Shown in pieces: positions 1 through 10,962 of a stretch of 64,000 nucleotides of DNA. Below the pieces are notes generated by a model. That model saw only the letters and a program-made list of their open reading frames with translations, had not been told where the DNA came from and did not search any database. The stretch comes from Ceriagrion tenellum (lineage: Eukaryota > Arthropoda > Insecta > Odonata > Coenagrionidae): contig OY720641.1 of assembly GCA_963169105.1 (NCBI GenBank), forward strand, positions 6,339,258-6,403,257. Direction: 5' to 3'. Every line of letters starts with the position of its first letter. The first letter of the stretch is position 1. The position numbers were made by a program, and so were the translations under genes.

Positions 1-1696
1 ATACGCTCCCTTTTCATGTTCATTTCTAAAAATTCGAGTATCCGACATTTTTCGCCACCGAAAACGTTGTATAAATGACACTTTTTTCGACATTCAAACG
101 CTTTTAATTGACAAACTACGCTCCGCATGCGGACGTCTTCTCGTAATCAAGTACGTATTGACTACTCCCGCATTCTCCATCCACGCCAAGTAATTTCATC
201 CACTCGTTTTCAATACAAGAAGGAGGTAACGATCAAAAAACCTGAGGTTTAACACTTGGAAAATTGGTCGAAAAACTTAGAATCCAAAATTTAATTAAAT
301 CATGCGCAGCGACACCCGTGCATCAAGAATGCTCCATCAAAGCCTATGACGCTCCCGATTCATGCTTATTTCTGAATATTCGAGAATCCGCCATTTTTCG
401 CCACCGAAAACCTCCTATAAATGACACTTTTTTCGACATTTAAACGCTTTTACTTCACATACTACGCACCGCACGCGGACGTCTTCTCGCAATCAAGTAC
501 GTATTGACCACTCGCGCATTCTCCATCCACTCCAGGTAATTGTATCCACTCGTTTTCAATGCAAGAAGGGGGTAACGATCAAAAAACGTAAGGTCTGGAC
601 TTGGAAAAATGGTCGAAAAACTCAGAATCTAAAATTTAATTAAATCATGCGCAACGACACCCGTGCATCGAGAAAGCTCCATCAAAGCCTATCACGCTCC
701 TTTTTCATGTTCATTTCTAAAAATTCGAGTATCCGACATTTTTCACCACCGAAAACGTTTTATAAATGACACTTTTTTCGACATTCAAACGCTTTTAATT
801 GAAAAACTACCCACCGCATGCGGACGTCTTCTCGAAATCAAGTACGTATTGACTACTCGCGCATTCTCCATCCACGCAAAGATATATAAACCACTCGTTT
901 TTAATACAAGAAGGAGGTAACGATTAAAAAACGTAAGGTTTAGACTTGGAAAAATGGTCGAAAAACTTAGAATCCAAAATTTAATTAAATCATGTGCAGC
1001 GAAACCCGTGCATCGAGAAAGCGCCATCAAAGCCTATCACGCTTCCTTTTCATGTTCATTTCTAAAAATTCGAGTATCCGACATTTTTCACCACCGAAAA
1101 CGTTTTATAAATGACACTTTTTTCGACATTCAAACGCTTTTAATTGACAAACTACGCACCGCATGCGGACGTCTTCACGTAATCAAGTACGTATTGACTA
1201 CTCGCGCATTCTCCATCCACGCCAAGTAATTTCATCCACTCGTTTTTAATACAAAAAGGAGGTAACGATCAAAAAACGTGAGGTTTAACACTTGGAAAAT
1301 TCGTCGAAAAACTCAGAATCTAAAATTTAATTAAATCATGCGCAAAAACACCCGTGCATCGAGAAAGCTCCATCAAAGCCTATCACGCTCCTTTTTCATG
1401 TTCATTTCTGAAAATTCTAGTATTCGACATTTTTCACCACCGAAAACGTTGTATAAATGACACTTTTTTCGACATTCAAACGCTTTTAATTGACAAACTA
1501 AGCACCACATGCGGACGTCTTCTCGTAATCAAGTACGTATTGACCACTCGCGCATTCTCCATCCACGCCAAGTAATTTTATCAACTTGTTTTCAATACAA
1601 GGAGGTAACGATCAAAAAACGTAAGGTTTAACACTTGGAAAATTGGTCGAAAAACTTAGAATCCAAAATTTAATTAAATCATGCGCAGCGACACCC
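1..1696 (+). repeat. Segmental duplicate, copy 1 of 2 (8,636-bp spacing)
   Basis: From the window start to about 1,696 the sequence matches 8,637-10,332 with no difference that I could see. Shared private variants include ACTACTCCCGC (163 and 8,799), CCTGAGGTTTAAC (241 and 8,877), CACATACTACG (near 454 and 9,090), GTCTGGACTTGG (near 590 and 9,228) and loss of GAA in the purine-rich stretch (1,600/1,601 and 10,236/10,237). The match ends where CACCCGTGC at 1,697 faces CACCCATGC in the other copy. Copy 1 continues leftward out of the window. Spacing is 25 monomers. Confidence 0.9.
264..608 (+). repeat. D-subtype (divergent) monomer
   Basis: Divergent subtype with CTCCCGATTCATGCTTATTT instead of CTCCCTTTTCATGTTCATTT, GAATCCGCCATTTTT, AAAACCTCCTATAAATG, TTTAAACGCTTTTACTTCAC, and GCACGCGGACG. 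It is duplicated at 8,900-9,244. Confidence 0.85.
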
Positions 1697-3374
1697 GTGC
1701 ATCGAGAAAGCTCCATCAAAGCCTATCACGCTCCCTTTTCATGTTCATTTCTAAAAATTAGAGTATCCGACATTTTTCACCACCGAAAACGTTTTATAAA
1801 TGACACTTTTTTCGACATTCAAACGCTTTTAATTGACAAACTACGCACCGCATGCGGACGTCTTCTCGTAATCAAGTACGTATTGACCACTCGCGCATTC
1901 TCCATCCACGCCACGTAATTTTTTCCACTCGTTTTCAATACAAGAAGGATGTAACGATCAAAAAACGTAAGGCTTAACACATGGAAAATTGGTCGAAAAA
2001 CTTAGAATCCAAAATTTAATTAAATGTGCGCAGCGACACCTGTGCATCGAGAAAGTTCCATCAAAGCCTATCACGCTCCCTTTTCATGTTCATTTCTAAA
2101 AATTCGAGTATCCGACATTTTTCGCCTTCGAAAACGTTTTATAAATGACACTTTTTTCGACATTCAAACGCTTTTAATTGACAAACTACGCACCGCATGC
2201 GGACGTCTTCTCGTAATCAAGTAAATATTAACCACTCGCGCATTCTCCATCCACGCCAAGTAATTTTATCCACTCGTTTTCAATACAAGAAGGAGGTAAC
2301 GATCAAAAAACGTAAGGTTTAACACTTGGATAATAGGTCGAAAAACTTAGAATCCAAAATTTAATTAAATCATGCGCAGCGAAACCCGTGCATCCAGAAA
2401 GCTCCATCAAAGCCTATCACGCTCCCTTTTCATGTTCATTTCTAAAAATTAGAGTATCCGACATTTTTCACCACCGAAAACGTTTTATAAATGACACTTT
2501 TTTCGACATTCAAACGCTTTTAATTGACAAACTACGCACCGCATGCGGACGTCTTCTCGTAATCAAGTACGTATTGACCACTCGCGCATTCTCCATCCAC
2601 GCCAAGTAAATTTTTCCACTCGTTTTCAATACAAGAAGGATGTAACGATCAAAAAACGTAAGGCTTAACACATGGAAAATTGGTCGAAAAACTTAGATTC
2701 CAAAATTTAATTAAATCATGCGCAGCGACACCCGTGCATCGAGAAAGCTCTATCAAAACCTGTCACGCTCCCTTTTCATGTTCATTTCTAAAAATTCGAG
2801 TATCCGACATTTTTCACCACCGAAAACGTTTTATAAATGACACTTTTCTCGACATTCAAACGCTTTTAATTGACAAACTACGCACCGCATGCGGATGTCT
2901 TCTCGTAATCAAGTACGTATTGACCACGCGCGCATTCTCCATCCACGCCAAGTAATTTTATCCACTCGTTTTCAATACAAGAAGGATGTAACGATCAAAA
3001 AACGTAAGGTTTAACACTTGGAAAATTGGTCGAAAAACTTAGAATCCAAAATTTAATTAACTGTGCGCAGCGACACCTGTGCATCGAGAAAGTTCCATCA
3101 AAGCCTATCACGCTCCCTTTTCATGTTCATTTCTAAAAATTCGAGTATCCGATATTTTTCACCACCGAAAACGTTTTATAAATGACACTTTTTTCGACAT
3201 TCAAACGCTTTTAATTGACAAACTACGCACCGCATGCGGACGTCTTCTCGTAATCAAGTACGTATTGACCACTCGCGCATTCTCCATCCACGCCAAGTAA
3301 TTTTATCCACTCGTTTTCAATACAAGAAGGAGGTAACGATCAAAAAACGTAAGGTTTAACACTTGGAAAATTGG

Positions 3375-3539
3375 TCGAAAAACTTAGAATCCAAAATTTA
3401 ATTAAATCATGTGCAGCGAAACCCGTGCATCGAGAAAGCGCCATCAAAGCCTATCACGCTCCCTTTTCATGTTCATTTCTAAAAATTCGAGTATCCGACA
3501 TTTTTCACCAGCGAAAACGTTTTATAAATGACACTTTTT
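3375..3539 (+). repeat. Sub-repeat half A (~165 bp) of the reference monomer
   Basis: The first half of the monomer shares collinear short matches with the second half. Landmark positions in A and their partners in B: TCGA 3375/3540, CAAA 3392/3548, TTAATT 3398/3557, GCA(G/C)CG 3413/3573, ATCAA 3443/3599, CAC 3455/3616, AATT 3484/3645, TATC 3492/3650, TTTTCA 3502/3660, AAAACGT 3514/3690, ACACTT 3531/3705. The order is kept throughout, with offsets of 156-176 bp. This suggests the 346-bp unit arose by fixation of a dimer of a ~170-bp repeat. The halves are too diverged for a by-eye identity figure. Confidence 0.6.
3396..3407. other. 12-bp perfect palindrome ATTTAATTAAAT (one per monomer)
   Basis: The sequence equals its own reverse complement and contains the octamer TTAATTAA. 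It is kept in almost every monomer and every subtype. Exceptions seen by eye are TTAATTATAT near 31,298 and its duplicates, TTAACTAAAT near 36,831 and 43,043, TTAATAAAAT near 43,388, and TTAAGTAAAT near 55,511, 57,931, 58,969, 62,080 and 63,465. Short dyad symmetry is common in centromeric satellites; any function here is inference. Confidence 0.9.
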
Positions 3540-3720
3540 TCGACATTCAAACGCTTTTAATTGACAAACTACGCACCGCATGCGGACGTCTTCTCGTAAT
3601 CAAGTACGTTTTGACCACTCGATAATTCTCCTTCCACGCCAAGTAATTTTATCTATTCGTTTTCAATACAAGAAGGAGGTAACGATCAAAAAACGTAAGG
3701 TTTAACACTTGGAAAATTGG
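3540..3720 (+). repeat. Sub-repeat half B (~181 bp) of the reference monomer
   Basis: This is the partner of half A. It is longer mainly because it has about 18 extra bases in the purine-rich stretch around AAGAAGGAGGTAACG, between its TTTTCA and AAAACGT landmarks. It also has a few extra bases before the next TCGA, while half A has about 9 extra bases after its first TCGA. The extra purine-rich stretch is one of the more variable parts of the monomer (GGAGGT, GGATGT, GGAGGC and GGGGGT forms). B also carries the GC palindrome; A carries the AT palindrome at the corresponding TTAATT position. Confidence 0.6.
3576..3585. other. 10-bp perfect palindrome CCGCATGCGG (one per monomer)
   Basis: This self-complementary GC-rich decamer overlaps the palindromic hexamer GACGTC at 3585-3590. 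About 30 bp downstream most monomers also carry TACGTA. In K monomers this site reads TACGTT. The decamer is altered to GCACGCGG in D monomers and to GCATGAGG in a few monomers (20,753, 25,248, 32,516, 34,593, 40,805, 54,657), each a one-base loss of symmetry. The cluster of three palindromes in about 40 bp gives each monomer a second dyad centre. Confidence 0.85.
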
Positions 3721-5789
3721 TCGAAAAACTTAGAATCCAAAATTTAATTAAATCATGTGCAGCGAAACCCGTGCATCGAGAAAGCGCCATCAAAGCCTAT
3801 CACGCTCCCTTTTCATGTTCATTTCTAAAAATTCGAGTATCCGACATTTTTCACCAGCGAAAACGTTTTATAAATGACACTTTTTTCGACATTCAAACGC
3901 TTTTAATTGACAAACTACGCACCGCATGCGGACGTCTTCTCGTAATCAAGTACGTATTGACCACTCGCGCATTCTCCATCCACGCCAAGTAATTTTTTCC
4001 ACTCGTTTTCAATACTAGAAGGATGTAACGATAAAAAAACGTAAGGCTTAACACATGGAAAATTGGTCGAAAATTTTAGAATCCAAAATTTAATTAAATC
4101 ATGCGCAGCGACACCCGTGCATCGAGAAAGCTCCATCAAAACCTGTCACGCTCCCTTTTCATGTTCATTTCTAAAAATTCGAGTATCCGACATTTTTCAC
4201 CACCGAAAACGTTTTATAAATGACACTTTTCTCGACATTCAAACGCTTTTAATTGACAAACTACGCACCGCATGCGGACGTCTTCTCGTAATCAAGTACG
4301 TATTGACCACGCGCGCATTCTCCATCCACGCCAAGTAATTTTATATACTCGTTTTTAATACAAGAAGGAGGTAACGATCAAAAAACGTAAGATTTAACAC
4401 TTGGAAAATTGGTCGAAAAACTTAGAATCCAAAATTTAATTAAATGTGCGCAGCGACACCTGTGCATCGAGAAAGTTCCATCAAAGCCTATCACGCTCCC
4501 TTTTCATGTTCATTTCTAAAAATTCGAGTATCCGACATTTTTCGCCTTCGAAAACGTTTTATAAATGACACTTTTTTCGACATTCAAACGCTTTTAATTG
4601 ACAAACTACGCACCGCATGCGGACGTCTTCTCGTAATCAAGTACGTATTGACCACTCGCGCATTCTCCATCCACGCCAAGTAATTTTATCCACTCGTTTT
4701 CAATACAAGAAGGAGGTAACGATCAAAAAACGTAAGGTTTAACACTTGGATAATAGGTCGAAAAACTTAGAATCCAAAATTTAATTAAATCATGCGCAGC
4801 GAAACCCGTGCATCCAGAAAGCTCCATCAAAGCCTATCACGCTCCCTTTTCATGTTCATTTCTAAAAATTAGAGTATACGACATTTTTCACCACCGAAAA
4901 CGTTTTATAAATGACACTTTTTTCGATATTCAAACGCTTTTAATTGACAAACTACGCACCGCATGCGGACGTCTTTTCGTAATCAAGTACGTATTGACCA
5001 CTCGCGCATTCTCCATCCACGCCAAGTAATTTTATCCACTCGTTTTCAATACAAGAAGGATGTAACGATCAAAAAACGTAAGGTTTAACACTTGGAAAAT
5101 TGGTCGAAAAACTTAGAATCCAAAATTTAATTAAATGTGCGCAGCGACACCTGTGCATCGAGAAAGTTCCATCAAAGCCTATCACGCTCCCTTTTCATGT
5201 TCATTTCTAAAAATTCGAGTATCCGACATTTTTCGCCTTCGAAAACGTTTTATAAATGACACTTTTTTCGACATTCAAACGCTTTTAATTGACAAACTAC
5301 GCACCGCATGCGGACGTCTTCTCGTAATCAAGTACGTATTGACCACTCGCGCATTCTCCATCCACGCCAAGTAATTTTATATACTCGTTTTCAATACAAG
5401 AAGGAGGTAACGATCAAAAAACGTAAGGTTTAACACTTGGATAATAGGTCGAAAAACTTAGAATCCAAAATTTAATTAAATCATGCGCAGCGAAACCCGT
5501 GCATCCAGAAAGCTCCATCAAAGCCTATCACGCTCCCTTTTCATGTTCATTTCTAAAAATTAGAGTATCCGACATTTTTCACCACCGAAAACGTTTTATA
5601 AATGACACTTTTTTCGACATTCAAACGCTTTTAATTGACAAACTACGCACCGCATGCGGACGTCTTCTCGTAATCAAGTACGTATTGACCACTCGCGCAT
5701 TCTCCATCCACGCCAAGCAATTTTATCTACTCGTTTTTAATACAAGAAGGAGGTAACGACCAAAAAACTTAAGGTTTGGACTTGGAAAA

Positions 5790-6135
5790 ATGGTCAAAAA
5801 ACTCAGAATCTAAAATTTAATTAAATCATGCGCAACGAATCCCGTGCATCGAGAAAGCTCCATCAAAGCCTATCACGATCCCGATTGATGCCTATTTCTG
5901 AATATTCGAGTATCCGCAATTTTTCGCCACCGAAAACCTCCTATAAATGACACTTTTTTCGACATTTAAACGCTTTTACTTCACAAACTACGCACCGCAC
6001 GCGGACGTCTTCTCGCAATCAAGTACGTATTGACCACTCGCGCATTCTCCATCCACTCCAGGTAATTGTATCCACTCGTTTTCAATGCAAGAAGGGGGTA
6101 ACGATCAAAAAACGTAAGGTTTACCACTTGGAAAA
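5790..6135 (+). repeat. D-subtype (divergent) monomer
   Basis: Shows CGATCCCGATTGATGCC, ATCCGCAATTTTTC, AAACCTCCTATAAATG and TTTAAACGCTTTTACTTCAC. It starts with TGGTCAAAAA, losing the usual TCGA, a change shared with the D monomer at 29,539. Confidence 0.85.
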
Positions 6136-6826
6136 ATGGTCGAAAAACTCAGAATCTAATATTTAATTAAATCATGCGCAACGACACCCGTGCATCGAGA
6201 AAGCTCCATCAAAGCCTATCACGCTCCTTTTTCATGTTCATTTCTAAAAATTCGAGTATCCGACATTTTTCACCACCGAAAACGTTTTATAAATGACACT
6301 TTTTTCGACATTCAAACGCTTTTAATTGAAAAACTACCCACCGCATGCGGACGTCTTCTCGAAATCAAGTACGTATTGACTACTCGCGCATTCTCCATCC
6401 ACGCCAAGATATATAATCCACTCGTTTTTAATACAAGAAGGAGGTAACGATTAAAAAACGTAAGGTTTGGACATGGAAAAATGGTCGAAAAACTTAGAAT
6501 CCAAAATTTAATTAAATCATGTGCAGCGAAACCCGTGCATCGAGAAAGCGCCATCAAAGCCTATCACGCTTCCTTTTCATGTTCATTTCTAAAAATTCGA
6601 GTATCCGACATTTTTCACCACCGAAAACGTTTTATAAATGACACTTTTTTCGACATTCAAACGCTTTTAATTGAAAAACTACGCACCGCATGCGGACGTC
6701 TTCACGTAATCAAGTACGTATTGACTACTCGCGCATTCTCCATCCACGCCAAGTAATTTCATCCACTCGTTTTCAATACAAGAAGGAGGTAACGATCAAA
6801 AAACGTGAGGTTTAACACTTGGAAAA
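6136..6826 (+). repeat. Two monomers repeating the order seen at 609-1,298
   Basis: The unit at 6,136 ends in the unusual tail CCAAGATATATAATCC, and the next unit is a K-like monomer with CTTCACGTAATC. The same pair occurs at 609 and 954, and again at 9,245 and 9,590, but with small differences (CAAGATATATAATCC here, CAAAGATATATAAACC there). The GATATATAA tail also appears near 7,443, 10,889 and 27,739, marking a small subfamily. Confidence 0.75.
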
Positions 6827-7172
6827 TTGGTCGAAAAACTTAGAATCCAAAATTTAATTAAATCATGTGCAGCGACACCCGTGCATCAAGAATGCTCCAT
6901 CAAAGCCTATCACGCTCCCTTTTCATGTTCATTTCTGAATATTTGAGAATCCGCCATTTTTCGCCACCGAAAACCTCCTATAAATCACACTTTTTTCGAC
7001 ATTTAAACGCTTTTACTTCACAAACTACGCACCGCACGCGGACGTGTTCTCGTAATCAAGTACGTATTGACCACTCGCGCATTCTCCATCCACTCCAGGT
7101 AATTGTATCCACTCGTTTTCAATACAAGAAGGGGGTAACGATCAAAAAACGTAAGGTTTAACACTTGGAAAA
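6827..7172 (+). repeat. D-subtype monomer with a normal left part
   Basis: The CTCCCTTTTCATGTTCATTT segment is of the common type, but it then runs into GAATCCGCCATTTTT, AAACCTCCTATAAATC, TTTAAACGCTTTTACTTCAC and GCACGCGGACGTGTTC of the D type. It reads as a D monomer with a converted or recombined left segment. Confidence 0.75.
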
Positions 7173-8636
7173 ATGGTCGAAAAACTCAGAATCTAAAATT
7201 TAATTAAATCATGCGCAGCGACACCCGTGCATCGAGAAAGCACCATCAAAGCCTATCACGCTCCCTTTTCATGTTCATTTCTAAAAATTAGAGTATCCGA
7301 CATTTTTCGCCACCGAAAACGTTTTATAAATGACACTTTTTTCGACATTCAAACGCTTTTAATTGAAAAACTACGCACCGCATGCGAACGTCTTCTCGAA
7401 ATCAAGTACGTATTGACTACTCGCGCATTCTCCATCCACGCCAAGATATATAATCCACTCGTTTTTAATACAAGAAGGAGGTAACGATCAAAAAACTTAA
7501 GGTTTAACACTTGGAAAATTATTCGATAAACTTAGAATCCAAAATTTAATTAAATCATGCGCAGCGACACCCGTGCATCGAGAAAGCTCCATCAAAGCCT
7601 ATCACGCTCCCTTTTCATGTTCATTTCTAAAATTTCCATTATCCGACATTTTTCACCACCGAATACGTTTTATAAATGACACTTTTTTCGACATTCAAAC
7701 GCTTTTAATTGACAAACTACGCACCGCATGCGGACGTCTTCTCGTAATCAAGTACGTATTGACCACGCGCACATTCTCCATCCACGCCAAGTAATTTTAT
7801 CCACTCGTTTTCTATACAAGAAGGATGTAACGATCAAAAAACGTAAGGTTTAACACTTGGAAAATTGGTCGAAAAACTTAGAATCCAAAATTTAATTAAA
7901 TGTGCGCAGCGAAACTGTGCATCGAGAAAGTTCCATCAAAGCCTATCACGCTCCCTTTTCATGTTCATTTCTAAAAATTCGAGTATCCGACATTTTTCGC
8001 CTTCGAAAACGTTTTATAAATGACACTTTTTTCGACATTCAAACGCTTTTAATTGACAAACTACGCACCGCATGCGGACGTCTTCTCGTAATCAAGTACG
8101 TATTGACCACGCGCGCATTCTCCATCCACGCCAAGTAATTTTATCCACTCGTTTTCAATACAAGAAGGATGTAACGATCAAAAAACGTAAGGTTTAACAC
8201 TTGGAAAATTGGTCGAAAAACTTAGAATCCAAAATTTAATTAAATCATGCGCAGCGAAACCCGTGCATCCAGAAAGCTCCATCAAAGCCTATCACGCTCC
8301 CTTTTCATGTTCATTTCTAAAAATTAGAGTATCCGACATTTTTCACCACCGAAAACGTTTTATAAATGACCCTTTTTTCGACATTCAAACGCTTTTAATT
8401 GACAAACTACGCACCGCATGCGGACGTCTTCTCGTAATCAAGTACGTATTGACCACTCGCGCATTCTCCATCAACGCCAAGTAATTTTATATACTCGTTT
8501 TTAATACAGGAAGGAGGTAACGATCAAAAAACGTAAGGTTTTAGACTTGGAAAATTGGGCGAAAAACTTAGAATCCAAAATTTAATTAAATCATGCGCAG
8601 CGACACCCGTGCATCGAGAAAGCTCCATCAAAGCCT

Positions 8637-10332
8637 ATACGCTCCCTTTTCATGTTCATTTCTAAAAATTCGAGTATCCGACATTTTTCGCCACCGAAAA
8701 CGTTGTATAAATGACACTTTTTTCGACATTCAAACGCTTTTAATTGACAAACTACGCTCCGCATGCGGACGTCTTCTCGTAATCAAGTACGTATTGACTA
8801 CTCCCGCATTCTCCATCCACGCCAAGTAATTTCATCCACTCGTTTTCAATACAAGAAGGAGGTAACGATCAAAAAACCTGAGGTTTAACACTTGGAAAAT
8901 TGGTCGAAAAACTTAGAATCCAAAATTTAATTAAATCATGCGCAGCGACACCCGTGCATCAAGAATGCTCCATCAAAGCCTATGACGCTCCCGATTCATG
9001 CTTATTTCTGAATATTCGAGAATCCGCCATTTTTCGCCACCGAAAACCTCCTATAAATGACACTTTTTTCGACATTTAAACGCTTTTACTTCACATACTA
9101 CGCACCGCACGCGGACGTCTTCTCGCAATCAAGTACGTATTGACCACTCGCGCATTCTCCATCCACTCCAGGTAATTGTATCCACTCGTTTTCAATGCAA
9201 GAAGGGGGTAACGATCAAAAAACGTAAGGTCTGGACTTGGAAAAATGGTCGAAAAACTCAGAATCTAAAATTTAATTAAATCATGCGCAACGACACCCGT
9301 GCATCGAGAAAGCTCCATCAAAGCCTATCACGCTCCTTTTTCATGTTCATTTCTAAAAATTCGAGTATCCGACATTTTTCACCACCGAAAACGTTTTATA
9401 AATGACACTTTTTTCGACATTCAAACGCTTTTAATTGAAAAACTACCCACCGCATGCGGACGTCTTCTCGAAATCAAGTACGTATTGACTACTCGCGCAT
9501 TCTCCATCCACGCAAAGATATATAAACCACTCGTTTTTAATACAAGAAGGAGGTAACGATTAAAAAACGTAAGGTTTAGACTTGGAAAAATGGTCGAAAA
9601 ACTTAGAATCCAAAATTTAATTAAATCATGTGCAGCGAAACCCGTGCATCGAGAAAGCGCCATCAAAGCCTATCACGCTTCCTTTTCATGTTCATTTCTA
9701 AAAATTCGAGTATCCGACATTTTTCACCACCGAAAACGTTTTATAAATGACACTTTTTTCGACATTCAAACGCTTTTAATTGACAAACTACGCACCGCAT
9801 GCGGACGTCTTCACGTAATCAAGTACGTATTGACTACTCGCGCATTCTCCATCCACGCCAAGTAATTTCATCCACTCGTTTTTAATACAAAAAGGAGGTA
9901 ACGATCAAAAAACGTGAGGTTTAACACTTGGAAAATTCGTCGAAAAACTCAGAATCTAAAATTTAATTAAATCATGCGCAAAAACACCCGTGCATCGAGA
10001 AAGCTCCATCAAAGCCTATCACGCTCCTTTTTCATGTTCATTTCTGAAAATTCTAGTATTCGACATTTTTCACCACCGAAAACGTTGTATAAATGACACT
10101 TTTTTCGACATTCAAACGCTTTTAATTGACAAACTAAGCACCACATGCGGACGTCTTCTCGTAATCAAGTACGTATTGACCACTCGCGCATTCTCCATCC
10201 ACGCCAAGTAATTTTATCAACTTGTTTTCAATACAAGGAGGTAACGATCAAAAAACGTAAGGTTTAACACTTGGAAAATTGGTCGAAAAACTTAGAATCC
10301 AAAATTTAATTAAATCATGCGCAGCGACACCC
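8637..10332 (+). repeat. Segmental duplicate, copy 2 of 2 (8,636-bp spacing)
   Basis: Matches 1-1,696 with the same private variants. To its right the sequence becomes an F-like monomer (CCACCGGAAACGTTGTATAAGAG near 10,420), so this is the right edge of the duplicated block. The copy includes the D monomer at 8,900-9,244. Confidence 0.9.
8900..9244 (+). repeat. D-subtype (divergent) monomer, duplicate of 264-608
   Basis: Carries the same divergent bases as the unit at 264-608, including CACATACTACG, as part of the 8,636-bp-spaced duplication. Confidence 0.85.
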
Positions 10333-10962
10333 ATGCATCGAGAAAGCTCCATCAAAGCCTTTCACGCTCCTTTTTCATGTTCATTTCTGAAAATTCGAGT
10401 ATCCGACATTTTTCGCCACCGGAAACGTTGTATAAGAGACACTTTTTTCGACATTCAAACGCTTTTAATTCACAAACTACGCACCGCATGCGGACGTCTT
10501 CTCGTAATCAAGTACGTATTGACCACTCTTGCATTCTCCATCCACGCCAAGTAATTTTATCCACTCGTTTTCAATACAAGAAGGAGGTAACGATCAAAAA
10601 ACGTAAGGTTTAACACTTGGAAAATTGGTCGAAAAACTTAGAATCCAAAATTTAATTAAATCATGCGCAGCGACACCCGTGCATCGAGAAAGCACCATCA
10701 AAGCCTATCACGCTCCCTTTTCATGTTCATTTCTAAAAATTCGAGTATCCGACATTTTTCGCCACCGAAAACGTTTTATAAATGACACTTTTTTCGAGTT
10801 TCAAACGCTTTTAATTGAAAAACTACGCACCGCATGCGGACGTTTTCTCGAAATCAAGTACGTATTGACTACTGGCGCATTCTCCATCCACGCCAAGATA
10901 TATAATCCACTCGTTTTTAATACAAGAAGGAGGTAACGATCAAAAAACTTTAGGTTTAACAC

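Larger units (their letters stand above)
3371..3716 (+). repeat. Representative 346-bp monomer (K subtype)
   Basis: This unit serves as a reference for monomer phase, starting at TTGGTCGAAA. Order of landmarks: the palindrome ATTTAATTAAAT at 3396-3407, the CpG-rich GTGCAGCGAAACCC, ATTCGAGTATCCGAC near 3485, a TATA-like TTTTATAAATGAC near 3520, the T-run and TTCGACATT near 3535, the palindrome CCGCATGCGG at 3576-3585, GACGTC at 3585-3590, and a purine-rich AAGAAGGAGGTAACG near 3670. It ends in AAAACGTAAGGTTTAACAC. In a consensus monomer I hand-counted C 85 and G 51 (39% GC) and 24 CpG dinucleotides. Any phase start is arbitrary because the repeat is circularly permuted. Confidence 0.95.
2283..5080 (+). 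repeat. Older mosaic duplicate, copy 1 (12.66-12.68 kb spacing)
   Basis: Subtype order and private variants match 14,947-17,758, including CTTAGATTCC at 2,693 and 15,357, TTAACTGTGCGC at 3,057 and 15,721, and CCGATATTTTTC at 3,149 and 15,813. The spacing is 12,664 bp, rising to 12,678 bp after the 14-bp gain at 16,367. The match is patchy: the monomer at 3,717 is K type but its partner at 16,395 is T type, and the tails near 4,341 and 17,019 differ. That fits an older duplication with later conversion. Confidence 0.7.
1989..5789 (+). repeat. C-G-P module region 1
   Basis: This stretch is built largely from the recurring order C, G, P. G monomers start near 1,989, 4,409 and 5,100; P near 2,334, 4,754 and 5,445; C near 2,680 and 4,063. 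Two consecutive K monomers start at 3,371 and 3,717, the first with the variant TACGTTTTGACCACTCGATAATT. The unit starting near 3,025 lacks the full G signature and begins TTAACTGTGCGC. About 2,283-5,080 resembles 14,947-17,758 in subtype order. Confidence 0.75.

Noticed and set aside
3421..3438. A CENP-B-box-like match on the minus strand around ACCCGTGCATCGAGAA.
   Set aside because: Only about seven of the nine essential bases fit, and G-type monomers break it further (ACCTGTGC). This is too weak to claim.
3671..3686. Purine-rich AAGAAGGAGGTAACG resembles a bacterial ribosome binding site. At 44,361-44,385 it precedes ATGAAAAAACGTAAGGTTTAA.
   Set aside because: It occurs in nearly every monomer with no coding frame after it; the one ATG gives only six codons. 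The element is best read as the extra purine-rich part of half B.
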